From contig JAFGEF010000102.1 of the NCBI GenBank assembly GCA_016931715.1, forward strand, positions 1-64,000: DNA of 64,000 nt, in the 5' to 3' direction. Shown one piece after another: positions 11,594-20,673 of this stretch. A program made the translations under genes and the position numbers. A model generated the notes under the pieces. That model was not told the DNA's origin and did no database searches. It worked only from the letters and a program-made list of their open reading frames with translations. Position 1 is the stretch's first letter; each line of letters opens with the position of its first letter. The stretch comes from Sedimentisphaerales bacterium. Its GTDB lineage: Bacteria > Planctomycetota > Phycisphaerae > Sedimentisphaerales > Anaerobacaceae.

Positions 11594-13273
11594 ATGAAAA
11601 AGGCAGCAATTATATCATTGTTGACGATTTGTTTTATTCCTGCTATATCCAGGAGTCAAACGCCCAATTTCAGTATAGATAGGCTGCAGAATATGCTGTT
11701 TGGAGTTTCCACTCTCAAAGGTGTTCAGGAGGTCTATCCACAGGTACAGATAGAAGTTCTCGAACCAGTCGCGACACAACTTAACTCTACCTCAAAAATC
11801 GGTACTCTAATCCGCAATGACATTCAGGACCAGGTTGTTCAGGCTTTGCAGAAGGCAGATATTAAAATCGCCAAAAATTCCGATATGAGTTCGGAAAAAG
11901 CGCCGTTAAGCCTGAATATAACAATATTTATCAAGATAGCAGTCACAGATCCGCCGATTTATGATACATTTATATATACTGAAGCACTTCAGTCAATAAG
12001 ACTTGGGCGTGACAATTCCATCCGCTCATTTTCACGAACATGGCCTATGCAGCCGATGAGCTTGGTTACCCGGAATATGTTCGAACTCAATTCTTCAAAA
12101 TTAGAAGATACCGTAAAAGAAGAAGTGAACAAGCAGGTTGGCGCTTTTATCAGTGATTTTCATGCGGCTAATCCTGAATCTGTCCCTCGAAGCGCAGAAG
12201 GTGTCGATATTAAAGCTCTTAGGGAGACATTGTTTACAATGGAATCAGGTCTTGATTTCCAACAAATGGTTAGAAATGAGAATAGCCCGCAAATGCAGGC
12301 AATAAAACAACTTGATATGGCCGGCTCAGAAGAAGCGATTAATGTTCTTTTTGATTGCCTGACTGATGACAAAATGAATATCATTCTCAAACAAAATGCC
12401 TTAACAGCATTGGGACGAATCGGAACGGAGCCGGCAATCGCGGCTATTAAAAAATTCGAACGATGGAGTCAAAGACGCTACACAGATCCGTATCCATTTT
12501 ATATGAGTACACAGCCGTCAATTATCGACCATCTGATTTCCGGTGATTTAAAACCATTAGCCCAAGCAAAAGACAAAGATAATAAAACATGGGGCATTGT
12601 CTGGCTGAAGAAATACCGTCAGGAAGATATTTATCTTACATCTCAAATTAAGGATGATAATTGGTCGGAACCTGTTTTGGTAAATCTTCCTGATACACCC
12701 GCGACACTTGATTATCATAATACAAAGTGGAATCTGCAAATCGAAGGAGATTCTTTTAAAATTACTTACAATGATAAAACCTATGAATCAAAAATCAGCG
12801 ACGAGTTGAAAGATACGGATAAAGATGGTTTTCCTGATATCGTCGAAGCGAGATTATTAACTGATCCGAAAAAATCGGATTCAGATGGAGATAGTATACC
12901 AGACGGAAAAGATTCTAATCCGCTTACGCCGAAGCATAACGAAACGAACGATATAACAGAAATCTACCAGGCGGTATTTTCAGTCATGTTTGCTACAAGC
13001 AATAGCCGGAATGCGATTTTTGTTGTTGATAGAGGTGACTTTGCAAAACAGGAATACTACGGCTACGCCGGCCCAGTTATGCGGATTGCCAAACATATAG
13101 AAGGAATTGTAAATTTAACTTCGATAGATATAAAATATCAATCCAAAGATGAAGCCACTGTCGATATTAGTGATCATGTAGCTTCTGAATCAGCGAGCGG
13201 CCACGATGTTAAACTTAAAAAGTTACACGGCAAATGGGTCGTAGTTTCTTTTGAGATGACATGGATTTCTTAA
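11594..13273 (+). CDS. Secreted HEAT/TSP3-repeat protein, paralog 1 (long form)
   Basis: A 559-residue exported protein (signal MKKAAIISLLTICFIPAIS), the longest of three tandem paralogs. The extra N-terminal domain (about residues 25-195) is not in its sisters; it alternates strands and ends near EEVNKQVGAFISDFHAANP. The shared part has a HEAT-like segment (KQNALTALGRIGTEPAIAAI, about 275-295) and a region resembling a beta-propeller strand. A calcium-type Asp ladder follows (DTDKDGFPDIVE then DSDGDSIPDGKDSNP, about 412-450), as in thrombospondin type 3 repeats. The C-terminal domain ends KLKKLHGKWVV. The function is unknown; surface or periplasmic placement is inferred. Confidence 0.7.
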   Translation: MKKAAIISLLTICFIPAISRSQTPNFSIDRLQNMLFGVSTLKGVQEVYPQVQIEVLEPVATQLNSTSKIGTLIRNDIQDQVVQALQKADIKIAKNSDMSSEKAPLSLNITIFIKIAVTDPPIYDTFIYTEALQSIRLGRDNSIRSFSRTWPMQPMSLVTRNMFELNSSKLEDTVKEEVNKQVGAFISDFHAANPESVPRSAEGVDIKALRETLFTMESGLDFQQMVRNENSPQMQAIKQLDMAGSEEAINVLFDCLTDDKMNIILKQNALTALGRIGTEPAIAAIKKFERWSQRRYTDPYPFYMSTQPSIIDHLISGDLKPLAQAKDKDNKTWGIVWLKKYRQEDIYLTSQIKDDNWSEPVLVNLPDTPATLDYHNTKWNLQIEGDSFKITYNDKTYESKISDELKDTDKDGFPDIVEARLLTDPKKSDSDGDSIPDGKDSNPLTPKHNETNDITEIYQAVFSVMFATSNSRNAIFVVDRGDFAKQEYYGYAGPVMRIAKHIEGIVNLTSIDIKYQSKDEATVDISDHVASESASGHDVKLKKLHGKWVVVSFEMTWIS

Positions 13274-13311
13274 ATCTTCTTATTCAGAAGCTTTTTTAAA
13301 GGATAATTACC

Positions 13312-14478
13312 ATGAGGAAACAACTATTTATAACATTACTTACTCTAAGTTTTATTTTACCATTGACTTATGCTCAAAGTAATTCGGTTAGCAGTGACAT
13401 TGAAGCATTAAGAAAAGAGTTGCTTGAGGAAAACACTGCTCCTCGTTACGGCACAATAATTAAGGAAAATGATCCGTCTTTGCAGGCTATAAAGCAGCTT
13501 GAAAAGGCCGGTTCAAAAGATGCTGTTGATGTTTTATTAAAATTCCTCATTAATGATAAGATGGATCGCAAACTCAGACAACAGGCGCTAATGGCACTTG
13601 GAAGAATCGAAACAGAACCTGCAATCGAAGCCATTGGATTATTCGAAGCATGGAGCAGAAAACGTTATACGAATCCTCAGCCTTTTGAAATGGGAATGAA
13701 GGAACACGCAGTCGATCATTATACCTCATTTCCCGCACAACCTTTAGCGCAGGCAAAAGACGCAAATAATAAAACATGGGCATTAGTACCCTCAAATCGA
13801 TATGACTGGGTACAGCTATGTTTGACATCATTAGAGAAAGATAACCAATGGTCTGAGCCGATTTTACTTAGCATCCCGGGCATGACTATGCCTCATCAGG
13901 TATCTGATACAAAATGGAACCAGGAGTATAAGATACAAGTGGATAGTGACTTGCTTATGATACTAAGCGAAGATAAAAAGTTCGAGTCTAAAATCAGTGA
14001 ACAATTAAAAGATTCCGACAAAGATGGATTAACTGATAATGTCGAAGCATTATTTCTGACCGATCCAAAAAATCCTGACTCGGATTCTGATGGAATACAA
14101 GATGGTAAGGATACGAACCCGCTGACACCAAAACATAAAGAAATAAATGATATAACGAAAATCCGACAGGCTGTTTTTTCGGTTATATTCGCAGTAACAA
14201 GCAGTAACAAAGCTATAGTTGTGATTAACAAAAATGAAGATGAATTCGCCAAACAGGAATATTATGGTTTTGCCGGTCCTGTTCTTCGAGCATCTAAAGT
14301 AAGAGATGGATTTGCGAATTTAACGTCAATAGATATAAAGGAACAATCTGAAAATGCCGCAACAGTCTGGATAAATGACTGGGAAGCTGTAGAAGCATCC
14401 AGAGGACGTGAGGTTAAACTTAAAAAATTACACGGCAAATGGATTGTAACTAGATTTGGAATTATGCGGATGTCTTAA
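13312..14478 (+). CDS. Secreted HEAT/TSP3-repeat protein, paralog 2
   Basis: A 388-residue exported protein with signal MRKQLFITLLTLSFILPLTYA, 38 bases after paralog 1 and with its own AAGGA site. It keeps the HEAT-like segment (LRQQALMALGRIETEPAIEAI, about 93-113) and the Asp ladder DSDKDGLTDNVE then DSDSDGIQDGKDTNPLTPKH (about 235-270). The C-terminal domain is also kept, with FAKQEYYGFAGPVLRAS and KLKKLHGKWIV. It lacks the long N-terminal domain of paralog 1. The three genes are clearly a local duplication series, probably one operon. Confidence 0.7.
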   Translation: MRKQLFITLLTLSFILPLTYAQSNSVSSDIEALRKELLEENTAPRYGTIIKENDPSLQAIKQLEKAGSKDAVDVLLKFLINDKMDRKLRQQALMALGRIETEPAIEAIGLFEAWSRKRYTNPQPFEMGMKEHAVDHYTSFPAQPLAQAKDANNKTWALVPSNRYDWVQLCLTSLEKDNQWSEPILLSIPGMTMPHQVSDTKWNQEYKIQVDSDLLMILSEDKKFESKISEQLKDSDKDGLTDNVEALFLTDPKNPDSDSDGIQDGKDTNPLTPKHKEINDITKIRQAVFSVIFAVTSSNKAIVVINKNEDEFAKQEYYGFAGPVLRASKVRDGFANLTSIDIKEQSENAATVWINDWEAVEASRGREVKLKKLHGKWIVTRFGIMRMS

Positions 14479-14520
14479 AACTTTCTCAAACCAAAAATTT
14501 TTCTTGAAAGGAAATTTATT

Positions 14521-15648
14521 ATGCATAAACAGCTATTTATAACATTACTTACAATTTGTTTAATTTCATCTGTAACTTATGCCCGGAGAAATTCAACCAG
14601 TGTCGATATCGAGTCTTTAAGAAAGACATTGCTCGAAAAAAATACAGCACAAGGTCGTGAGACAATACAAAAACTAGAGTCAGATGGATCAGAAGAAGCA
14701 ATTAGTATCTTGTTAGAATTTTTGACCAATAACAGGATGGACAGAAAGCTGAAACAACATGCCTTAACATCGCTTGGAAAAATCGGAACCGAGCCGGCAA
14801 TCGAAGCTATAAAAAAATTCGAGTCATGGAGTCAAAGACGTTTTTCACAGACCCACACTTTCCAAATGGCAGGTCAGGAAAATCCGATAGATCATATTGG
14901 TCCATTACCAACAGTTACTTTGGCTAAAACAATAGATTCGAATAAAAGGACGTGGATTTTAATTCCCCTGGATCGTTACGGCCGACTGGACCTTTTTCTT
15001 ACATCACTTAAAGAAGATGATACATGGTCCGAACTAATTTTACTGGATATACCTGGATTTCCTGAGCTTGGTCTACTATCGGAAACGCAATGGAATATTA
15101 AGTGCCAATTATTGATTCAGAATGACCTGGCTAAAATTGAATGCAATGATAAAAGCTATGAAGTAAAAATCAGTGACCAGTTAAAAGATGAAGACAAAGA
15201 CGGATTGCCTGATATTGTAGAAACTCGATTGTTAACTGACTCTAAAAATTCCGATTCAGATAGTGATGGTGTATCCGACGGCAAAGATTCTAATCCTCTT
15301 ACTCCCAAACATAAGGAAACGAACGATATAATTGAAATACGCCAAGCCGCTTTTTCAGCACTTTTTGCAACTTCAAAAAGTTTGAATGCAATTGTCGTTG
15401 TGGATAAAGATAAATTTACAAAACAGGAATATTATGGTTTTTCTGGTCCAGTACTTCGAGCATCTGAAGTTAGAAGAGGATTTGTTAACGTAACTTCAAT
15501 TGACATAAAGCATCAATCTGAGACTGATGCAACTGTAACCATTAGTGACTGGGAAGGTGGTGATTCAGGCAGCGGCCATGAAGCGAAACTTAAAAAGATA
15601 CACGGCAAATGGGTTGTTGTTGATTTCAAAATGACATGGATTTCTTAA
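14521..15648 (+). CDS. Secreted HEAT/TSP3-repeat protein, paralog 3
   Basis: A 375-residue exported protein (signal MHKQLFITLLTICLISSVTYA) with GAAAGGA before the ATG. It has the same layout as paralog 2: the HEAT-like segment KQHALTSLGKIGTEPAIEAI (about 80-100), the Asp ladder DEDKDGLPDIVE then DSDSDGVSDGKDSNPLTPKH, and the C-terminal domain ending GKWVVVDFKMTWIS. Its tail is closer to paralog 1 (both end MTWIS), while its signal peptide is closer to paralog 2. This suggests serial duplication or gene conversion. No known enzyme motif is visible. Confidence 0.7.
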   Translation: MHKQLFITLLTICLISSVTYARRNSTSVDIESLRKTLLEKNTAQGRETIQKLESDGSEEAISILLEFLTNNRMDRKLKQHALTSLGKIGTEPAIEAIKKFESWSQRRFSQTHTFQMAGQENPIDHIGPLPTVTLAKTIDSNKRTWILIPLDRYGRLDLFLTSLKEDDTWSELILLDIPGFPELGLLSETQWNIKCQLLIQNDLAKIECNDKSYEVKISDQLKDEDKDGLPDIVETRLLTDSKNSDSDSDGVSDGKDSNPLTPKHKETNDIIEIRQAAFSALFATSKSLNAIVVVDKDKFTKQEYYGFSGPVLRASEVRRGFVNVTSIDIKHQSETDATVTISDWEGGDSGSGHEAKLKKIHGKWVVVDFKMTWIS

Positions 15649-15776
15649 ATAATTACAGGATTTAAATTAAAAGGGTATTAAACTGGATTAAAATTGCATA
15701 ATAATCTATAATTGAGAAGTATAAAATATGAAACCAAGCACTTAATACTAACTTTTGTGCTGCTCGAGAGAATTAG

Positions 15777-16274
15777 ATGAAAAGAATTTTCATAATCTTC
15801 GTTTTGTTTATCCTGTGTACCGGCTTGCTGACAGGCTGTGCGGCTCAAGCTCCAGAACCTGAGCCGGCAGCAGAAGCAACACAGGAACAGGAAAATGCAC
15901 TTGCCCAAAAAGATGAAATCATCAAGCTGCAGCAGGAAATTATCAAGCTTCGACAGCGAATCTTCGATGATACAAAAATAAAAATGGAAAACGCGCAGGC
16001 AAGCCTGATTGACCTGGTAAATGCAAGAGCAAAACTTGCAGATGCACAAATTAAACTGGCGGAGTTTCAGGACAGAGATGACCTTGTTATCAGAGAATTA
16101 CAGAATCTTGTGCAGTTCTATATAAACGCAAGAGGCCAATACTTAGAGCGGCTCGAATCCGGCAAAGGTATGGGAAAAGAGCTTTATGAATTAGAGATAG
16201 CTCTTATGGAAACAAATATCCTTTTATCGCAACTTATTCTTGAATCTTATCCTTCCGGAATACAAAGACAATAA
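15777..16274 (+). CDS. Small coiled-coil lipoprotein
   Basis: A 165-residue lipoprotein: the signal ends in the lipobox LLTGC (Cys at residue 21), followed by an Ala/Pro/Glu linker. The rest is strongly helical with heptad-like spacing (about residues 40-110, QQEIIKLRQRIFDD and so on), so a coiled coil is likely. I recognise no family. It follows the three paralogs at a distance of 128 bases and may be transcribed with them. A role in bridging envelope layers is only a guess. Confidence 0.65.
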   Translation: MKRIFIIFVLFILCTGLLTGCAAQAPEPEPAAEATQEQENALAQKDEIIKLQQEIIKLRQRIFDDTKIKMENAQASLIDLVNARAKLADAQIKLAEFQDRDDLVIRELQNLVQFYINARGQYLERLESGKGMGKELYELEIALMETNILLSQLILESYPSGIQRQ

Positions 16275-16299
16275 TCAGCAATATTTTCGCCTGTTTCAA

Positions 16300-17283
16300 T
16301 TAAGATACACTTTTGTTACCTGAGTCTTTTTCACTCTCGGCCTGACTGAGAGCCGCGATGCCGCCGATAGCGCCAAGATTCATTGTTTCCAGCGCTGAAC
16401 TCGGGACAATAATCATCGAGCCTTTCTCCTTCAAGCCCTCGAACAGCATATTCATTCCGCGAAGGTGCATTGCAACAGGATTAGACTGATATTGCTTTGC
16501 CGCCTGTGCGAACTTTTCGGCAATTTCTGTTTCAGCGGTTCCCAAAATAATTCTCGCCTGTCGTTCCCTCTCAGCCTGCGCCTGCTTGGACATCGCATCT
16601 TCGAGGTCTCTGGGTATGATTATATCACGAATTTCAACAGACTGAACGGTTATTCCCCACGGATTGGTTTTTTCATCGAGCACTTCACGGAGCGTGTTTC
16701 CAAGCTTGCCGCGATGTGTCAGCATGTCTGCAAGCTCATGCGTTCCGATTATGTCACGCAGTGCGGTCTGAGCCGATAAAACTATAGCTAAATAATAATC
16801 TTTCACTTCCAGAATAGCCTTCTTGGCATCCCACACCATCCAGAAGCAAATAGCATCGACATTTACAGGGACAGTATCTTTGGTCAGTGTTGATTCGGAA
16901 TTGAAATCCGTGGATCGAATGCGCATATCTACTGCCTTAACAACGCTTTCGACCATTGGAATAATAAAGAACATTCCCGGGCCTTTGAGTCGATGAAATT
17001 TTCCTAAACGCAGGACTATTGCTCGTTCCCACTGATTTGCAATCCTGATTCCGAAAAAACAGATCGCCGCAATAATAACTGTTCCTATTGTAATGTAGAT
17101 ATTCCATACTTGCCAGCTTCCCATAACAAGCCTGTTAAGTCCCGCTCCTGCCAGCAAAACCAACACAGCCGCAAGAATGGAAACCCGATTGAGCGTTACA
17201 GCTTCGCCTTCAAACAATGATGGCAATTTATATTCATGAGCCAGGTTCTCCTGAGAAGCTTTGCTTTTTCGTTTCTCATTCAT
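16300..17283 (-). CDS. SPFH/band 7 family protein (slipin-like)
   Basis: A 327-residue membrane protein. Two hydrophobic segments at about 33-52 and 60-80 precede an SPFH domain with ERAIVLRLGKFHRLKGPGMF, IRSTDFNSESTLTKDTVPVN and VEIRDIIIPRDLEDAM, typical of slipins and stomatins. The helical tail (QAQAERERQARIILGTAETE) should oligomerise. Such proteins organise membrane microdomains. The gene overlaps the upstream GntR-type regulator gene by eight bases, so the pair is translationally coupled. The Ala-rich C-terminus (GAIGGIAALSQAE) is common in this family. Confidence 0.88.
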   Translation of the reverse strand: MNEKRKSKASQENLAHEYKLPSLFEGEAVTLNRVSILAAVLVLLAGAGLNRLVMGSWQVWNIYITIGTVIIAAICFFGIRIANQWERAIVLRLGKFHRLKGPGMFFIIPMVESVVKAVDMRIRSTDFNSESTLTKDTVPVNVDAICFWMVWDAKKAILEVKDYYLAIVLSAQTALRDIIGTHELADMLTHRGKLGNTLREVLDEKTNPWGITVQSVEIRDIIIPRDLEDAMSKQAQAERERQARIILGTAETEIAEKFAQAAKQYQSNPVAMHLRGMNMLFEGLKEKGSMIIVPSSALETMNLGAIGGIAALSQAESEKDSGNKSVS

Positions 17284-17653
17284 TTTCGATTCTCCTTTGC
17301 ATATGTTCGTATATTTCCTTTAAAGTAAGATTATATTGCTGTCCGCGAGCGACAAGCTCGTCACAGATTTGTCCTAACATTCGGTCTTTTTCCGAGTCGG
17401 TGATTTCTACTTCTTTATGTGCGACAAAAGTGCCTGTCCCCTGCTGCGTATCCAGAACGCCAAGTATCTCCAGTTCCGAGTATGCCTTGCTCACCGTATT
17501 TGGATTTATTTCCAACTGAACTGCAAGGTCGCGAACGGTAGGTATCTGCTCTCCCGGCAAAAGACGCCCAGATGCAATTCCATATCGAATCTGGTCAACA
17601 ATCTGGCGATAGAAAGGAACGCCGCTTTTTATATCCAGCTTGAACTCAATCAT
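17276..17653 (-). CDS. GntR family regulator, YtrA type
   Basis: A 125-residue transcription factor with a GntR winged-helix domain (about residues 8-75: GVPFYRQIVDQIRYGIASG, PTVRDLAVQLEINPNTVSKA). A short helical tail replaces the large effector domain, as in the YtrA subfamily. Members of this group usually repress membrane-transport operons and their own gene. Here the partner is a slipin-like protein rather than an ABC transporter. A strong promoter with a palindrome lies about 55-80 bases upstream (17709-17736), consistent with autoregulation. Confidence 0.9.
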   Translation of the reverse strand: MIEFKLDIKSGVPFYRQIVDQIRYGIASGRLLPGEQIPTVRDLAVQLEINPNTVSKAYSELEILGVLDTQQGTGTFVAHKEVEITDSEKDRMLGQICDELVARGQQYNLTLKEIYEHMQRRIENE

Positions 17654-17708
17654 TTATAACTCCATTTTATATCTTAATATTATTATCATATTACTCTATT
17701 GTATTATA

Positions 17709-17736
17709 ATTATAGTACATTATCATACTAAGTCAA
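17709..17736 (-). promoter_or_regulatory. Sigma-70-type promoter with overlapping operator-like palindrome
   Basis: On the minus strand TTGACT (17736-17731) and TATAAT (17714-17709) are 16 bases apart, close to consensus. The arms TAGTA and TACTA (17730-17726 and 17717-17713) form an inverted repeat between and touching these hexamers. This is a likely site for autorepression by the GntR-type product. Confidence 0.7.
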
Positions 17737-17803
17737 GAAAAATTTTCAGAAAATTAAAATTTTTATAGAATTTATATGTTTGCTTGTGTGAACCGACTTT
17801 GAG

Positions 17804-19243
17804 TTATACTATTGTGAACACAGGTTCCGGCTGAGGCTGGAAACGGAGTTTTGCCTGACCAATAAGATAAAAACTGCCGGTAATGCAAATCAAATCTTCC
17901 CTGCTGACAGCACTATTTGCAATCTGCAATGCCTGTCCAAGACTTGCAGTGTACTGGCACATCTTGCCGCATATCTCAGTGTACATATCAGCCAAATCCG
18001 AAGGCGAAGCAGCTTTTGGTGAGTTGCTTCGAGTAAAAATCACTTTATCGGCGCCAAATTGAAGTTCCTTGAGCATACCAATAATATCTTTATCGCTATT
18101 ACACCCGAAAATAACAATCATAGAATCATAAGGAATATTCTGCCCTATCGCATGAATGAGCGCACGGATACTTGCGGCGTTATGAGCCGCATCAATCATT
18201 ATCCTCGGATCCTGATATATTATTTCCATTCTGCCGGGCATAGAAACTTTACTAAGTCCAACAGTAGCTTTTTCGTTATCAATGTTATAACCAAGCGACC
18301 TGAGCTTATCCAGCATAGCAAGCGCCAGGCCGCAGTTTATCGCCTGATGTTTACCATGAAGCGGAACACGCAGATGTTCAAATTTGCTTGTAGGCGTAGT
18401 CAGGCAAATTCTTGTATGAGGACCATGCTCACGCGAGGTCTCGAAACGATAAGAAAAATCGATATCACTTCCGGTGACTGTTAAATCGGTTTTTACCGAA
18501 AGAGCCTGCGCCTTTAAAATACTCATTGCCGCAGGGTCCTGCTGAACTGTTATAACAGGCACACCGCGTTTCATAACGCCTGCTTTTTCCATCGCTATCT
18601 TATCTATCGTATCCCCGAGCTGCATCATATGATCAATGCTCAGGCTGGTTATACCGACTAATTTTGGCTGTATCACATTAGTACTATCGAGCCTGCCTCC
18701 TAATCCGGTTTCGATAACAGCTATATCAACCGCTTTATCTGTGAAATACATAAAAGCAAGCGCAGTCATTATTTCAAAGAAAGTCGGAGGATCAGTTTTA
18801 GATAGTTTTTCAACCGGCTCGTAAACACGATTCAGCAAATCCCGCATTTCTTCTTCACTAATCATTTCAGAATTAATGGTAATTCGTTCGTGTAAATTCA
18901 GCAAGTGAGGCGAGGTATATAAACCAACCTTATAATTATTAGCCTCAAGCATCCTGGCCAGCATAGTGGCTGTAGAACCTTTTCCTTTTGTGCCGGCTAT
19001 ATGGACTGTAGGGAATTTAACGTGAGGATTACCTAACAGAGAGAGCAATTTTTCCATTCTCTCAAGGCTGAAAGTTGTGATATTATAGCGCACAACCTCT
19101 TCCTTCTCGTAATCTGTCCTCTTAAAAAGATATTCAATCGCTTTTTCGTAAGTTTGAAAAGCTATTTTACTTTTTACTTTGGCGACCTTGGAGGAGGTTT
19201 TCTTAGTCAGTTTCTTTCCAGTTGTTCTTCCAGTTTTTACCAT
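17804..19243 (-). CDS. folC: Folylpolyglutamate/dihydrofolate synthase
   Basis: A 479-residue Mur-ligase-like enzyme that adds glutamate to folates. The P-loop GTKGKGSTATMLARMLE (about residues 82-98), LYTSPHLLNLHERITIN (about 107-123), VIETGLGGRLDSTNVI (about 175-190) and the later IDAAHNAASIRAL are FolC hallmarks. The N-terminus has about 30 extra Lys/Thr-rich residues (GRTTGKKLTKKTSSK). An internal start could remove them, but I see no better site. The gene is monocistronic and divergent from comF. Confidence 0.93.
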   Translation of the reverse strand: MVKTGRTTGKKLTKKTSSKVAKVKSKIAFQTYEKAIEYLFKRTDYEKEEVVRYNITTFSLERMEKLLSLLGNPHVKFPTVHIAGTKGKGSTATMLARMLEANNYKVGLYTSPHLLNLHERITINSEMISEEEMRDLLNRVYEPVEKLSKTDPPTFFEIMTALAFMYFTDKAVDIAVIETGLGGRLDSTNVIQPKLVGITSLSIDHMMQLGDTIDKIAMEKAGVMKRGVPVITVQQDPAAMSILKAQALSVKTDLTVTGSDIDFSYRFETSREHGPHTRICLTTPTSKFEHLRVPLHGKHQAINCGLALAMLDKLRSLGYNIDNEKATVGLSKVSMPGRMEIIYQDPRIMIDAAHNAASIRALIHAIGQNIPYDSMIVIFGCNSDKDIIGMLKELQFGADKVIFTRSNSPKAASPSDLADMYTEICGKMCQYTASLGQALQIANSAVSREDLICITGSFYLIGQAKLRFQPQPEPVFTIV

Positions 19244-19560
19244 AAAAACTTAATTATAACTATAAAAATCTCTTTAGTCAATGGCAGATTAGCCGAAAGA
19301 AACAAAATCGGCATCAAAAGAAAATTATAAGTATTTATCTATCAGGCAGTTATGCTGATAATTAATGACAAGGATATTCTTTTTTACCTTAATAATCAAT
19401 CGCTATCATAAGAATAACTGCATATACATTCATATATTCTTATGTTTCAATGATTTTTGCTTATTTTTTCAGGTGGCAATCTGATTTTTAAATTTGTGAA
19501 ACAAGATTCATTTCTTTATATTAATTTTCTTTACTCTGGAAAAAATTAAAAGGTTTTTTC
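19244..19560. other. Divergent intergenic region folC/comF
   Basis: 317 AT-rich bases with no open frame I trust. The only clear structure is the inverted repeat CATAAGAATA (19407-19416) and TATTCTTATG (19435-19444), ten perfect bases around an 18-base spacer. It could be an operator shared by the two divergent genes. No clear promoter or riboswitch was recognised. Confidence 0.3.
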
Positions 19561-20301
19561 ATGATTAAGCAGAAAATTAAATTCTTCTTTCATAGTATTA
19601 TCCAGCTTTTTTGGCCGGCGACTTGCATAAATTGCCATAGAAGCATATGTGAGACAGAAAAAAATCTGTGCAAGAACTGCTGGAACGAACTTATAGTCTG
19701 CACCGGCTCAGACTATTGTCCTCGCTGCGGCAGAGATGCAAGCATCGCCGGAAGAATCGAAGGCTCATGCCCGGATTGTCAGGGAAAAGAAATATATTTT
19801 GACGGCATCGCGCGAGCGGGAATTTATGCTCATGGTCTTCAGGAAATGATTTTAGCCTTTAAAAATGGAAAAACCGAGCTTGATTCGACACTTGGATTTT
19901 TAGCTGCTTCAGCTCTGCAGGGAAGCAGTTTTTATAAAGAAATAGACTTTTTTGTACCCGTTCCGCTTCATTGGACGCGCAGACTGAAACGAGGATACAA
20001 CCAGTCGAAAATTATAGCCGGAAGATTAAATCACCCTACGGCTAAAATCAGTACAGAACTCGTAAGAATCCGCAAAACAAAAATGCAGCCCACGATGACA
20101 AGCCCCGCCGCACGGGCCAAAAATGTTTCAGGCGCATTCGCTGTTCGAGCCGGACACAGTCTAACTGGGAAAAAAGTTTGCCTGATAGACGATATTAAAA
20201 CAACAGGCGCCACACTGAACGAGTGTGCCCGCACACTAAAAGATGCTGGTGCGATTAAAGTATTTGCGCTGGTACTGGCTGTAGCCGGCCAAAAAATGTA
20301 A
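19561..20301 (+). CDS. comF: ComF-family phosphoribosyltransferase-like protein
   Basis: A 246-residue ComF family protein. A four-Cys zinc-finger region at the N-terminus (CINCHRSIC, CKNCW, CPRCGRD, CPDCQG, about residues 21-75) is followed by a type I PRTase fold. That fold carries the PRPP-binding motif VCLIDDIKTTGATLNECART (about 207-226). HWTRRLKRGYNQSKIIA is also characteristic. The family is needed for DNA uptake in competent bacteria, but no other competence gene lies nearby. The zinc finger is complete, with pairs at normal spacing. Confidence 0.9.
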   Translation: MIKQKIKFFFHSIIQLFWPATCINCHRSICETEKNLCKNCWNELIVCTGSDYCPRCGRDASIAGRIEGSCPDCQGKEIYFDGIARAGIYAHGLQEMILAFKNGKTELDSTLGFLAASALQGSSFYKEIDFFVPVPLHWTRRLKRGYNQSKIIAGRLNHPTAKISTELVRIRKTKMQPTMTSPAARAKNVSGAFAVRAGHSLTGKKVCLIDDIKTTGATLNECARTLKDAGAIKVFALVLAVAGQKM

Positions 20302-20488
20302 TTGAACCAAAACTTTTCCTGGCAACCTGGCTTTTTTCTGCTTTATTGACTCAATTTCATGCGCGAATTATATATCTAATTACTGCATGTAATTTTAGAA
20401 ACTATTTGCAAATCATATGTAAATGAGTTAATATTCCATCATCCAGAGAGCTTAAAATATGTTCTGGCACAATTTAATAAGGGTTTTC

Positions 20489-20572
20489 GGCCGAGTGGCG
20501 GAATGGCAGACGCTGGGGACTTAAAATCCCCTGCCCGTTCAGGGCGTGTGGGTTCAAATCCCACCTCGGCTA
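20489..20572 (+). tRNA. tRNA-Leu (anticodon UAA)
   Basis: An 84-nt class II tRNA. Acceptor GGCCGAG pairs with CTCGGCT (first pair G-U, as in many Leu tRNAs), with discriminator A at 20572. The anticodon stem-loop GGGGACTTAAAATCCCC shows the UAA anticodon. The variable arm TGCCCGTTCAGGGCG is long, and the T arm is GTGGG-TTCAAAT-CCCAC. CCA is not encoded. Confidence 0.96.
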
Positions 20573-20630
20573 TTATCCTTTAAAGATGAATTAGCGAAAT
20601 AGCATATAAAAATCAAACAATTTCGCGATT

Positions 20631-20662
20631 ATGCCGTATCAGTGCAGGTCGGCATTTTTTTT
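20631..20662 (+). terminator. Rho-independent terminator after tRNA-Leu
   Basis: ATGCCG (20631-20636) pairs with CGGCAT (20650-20655) across a 13-base loop and runs into T (through 20662). It ends the tRNA transcript 59 bases past the tRNA, just before the next gene's ribosome binding site. Confidence 0.75.
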
Positions 20663-20673
20663 GGAGTTTATTT

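Noticed and set aside
20464-20482. TGGCAC before tRNA-Leu as a sigma-54 site
   Set aside because: No GC at the proper distance; the tRNA is unlikely to use sigma-54.
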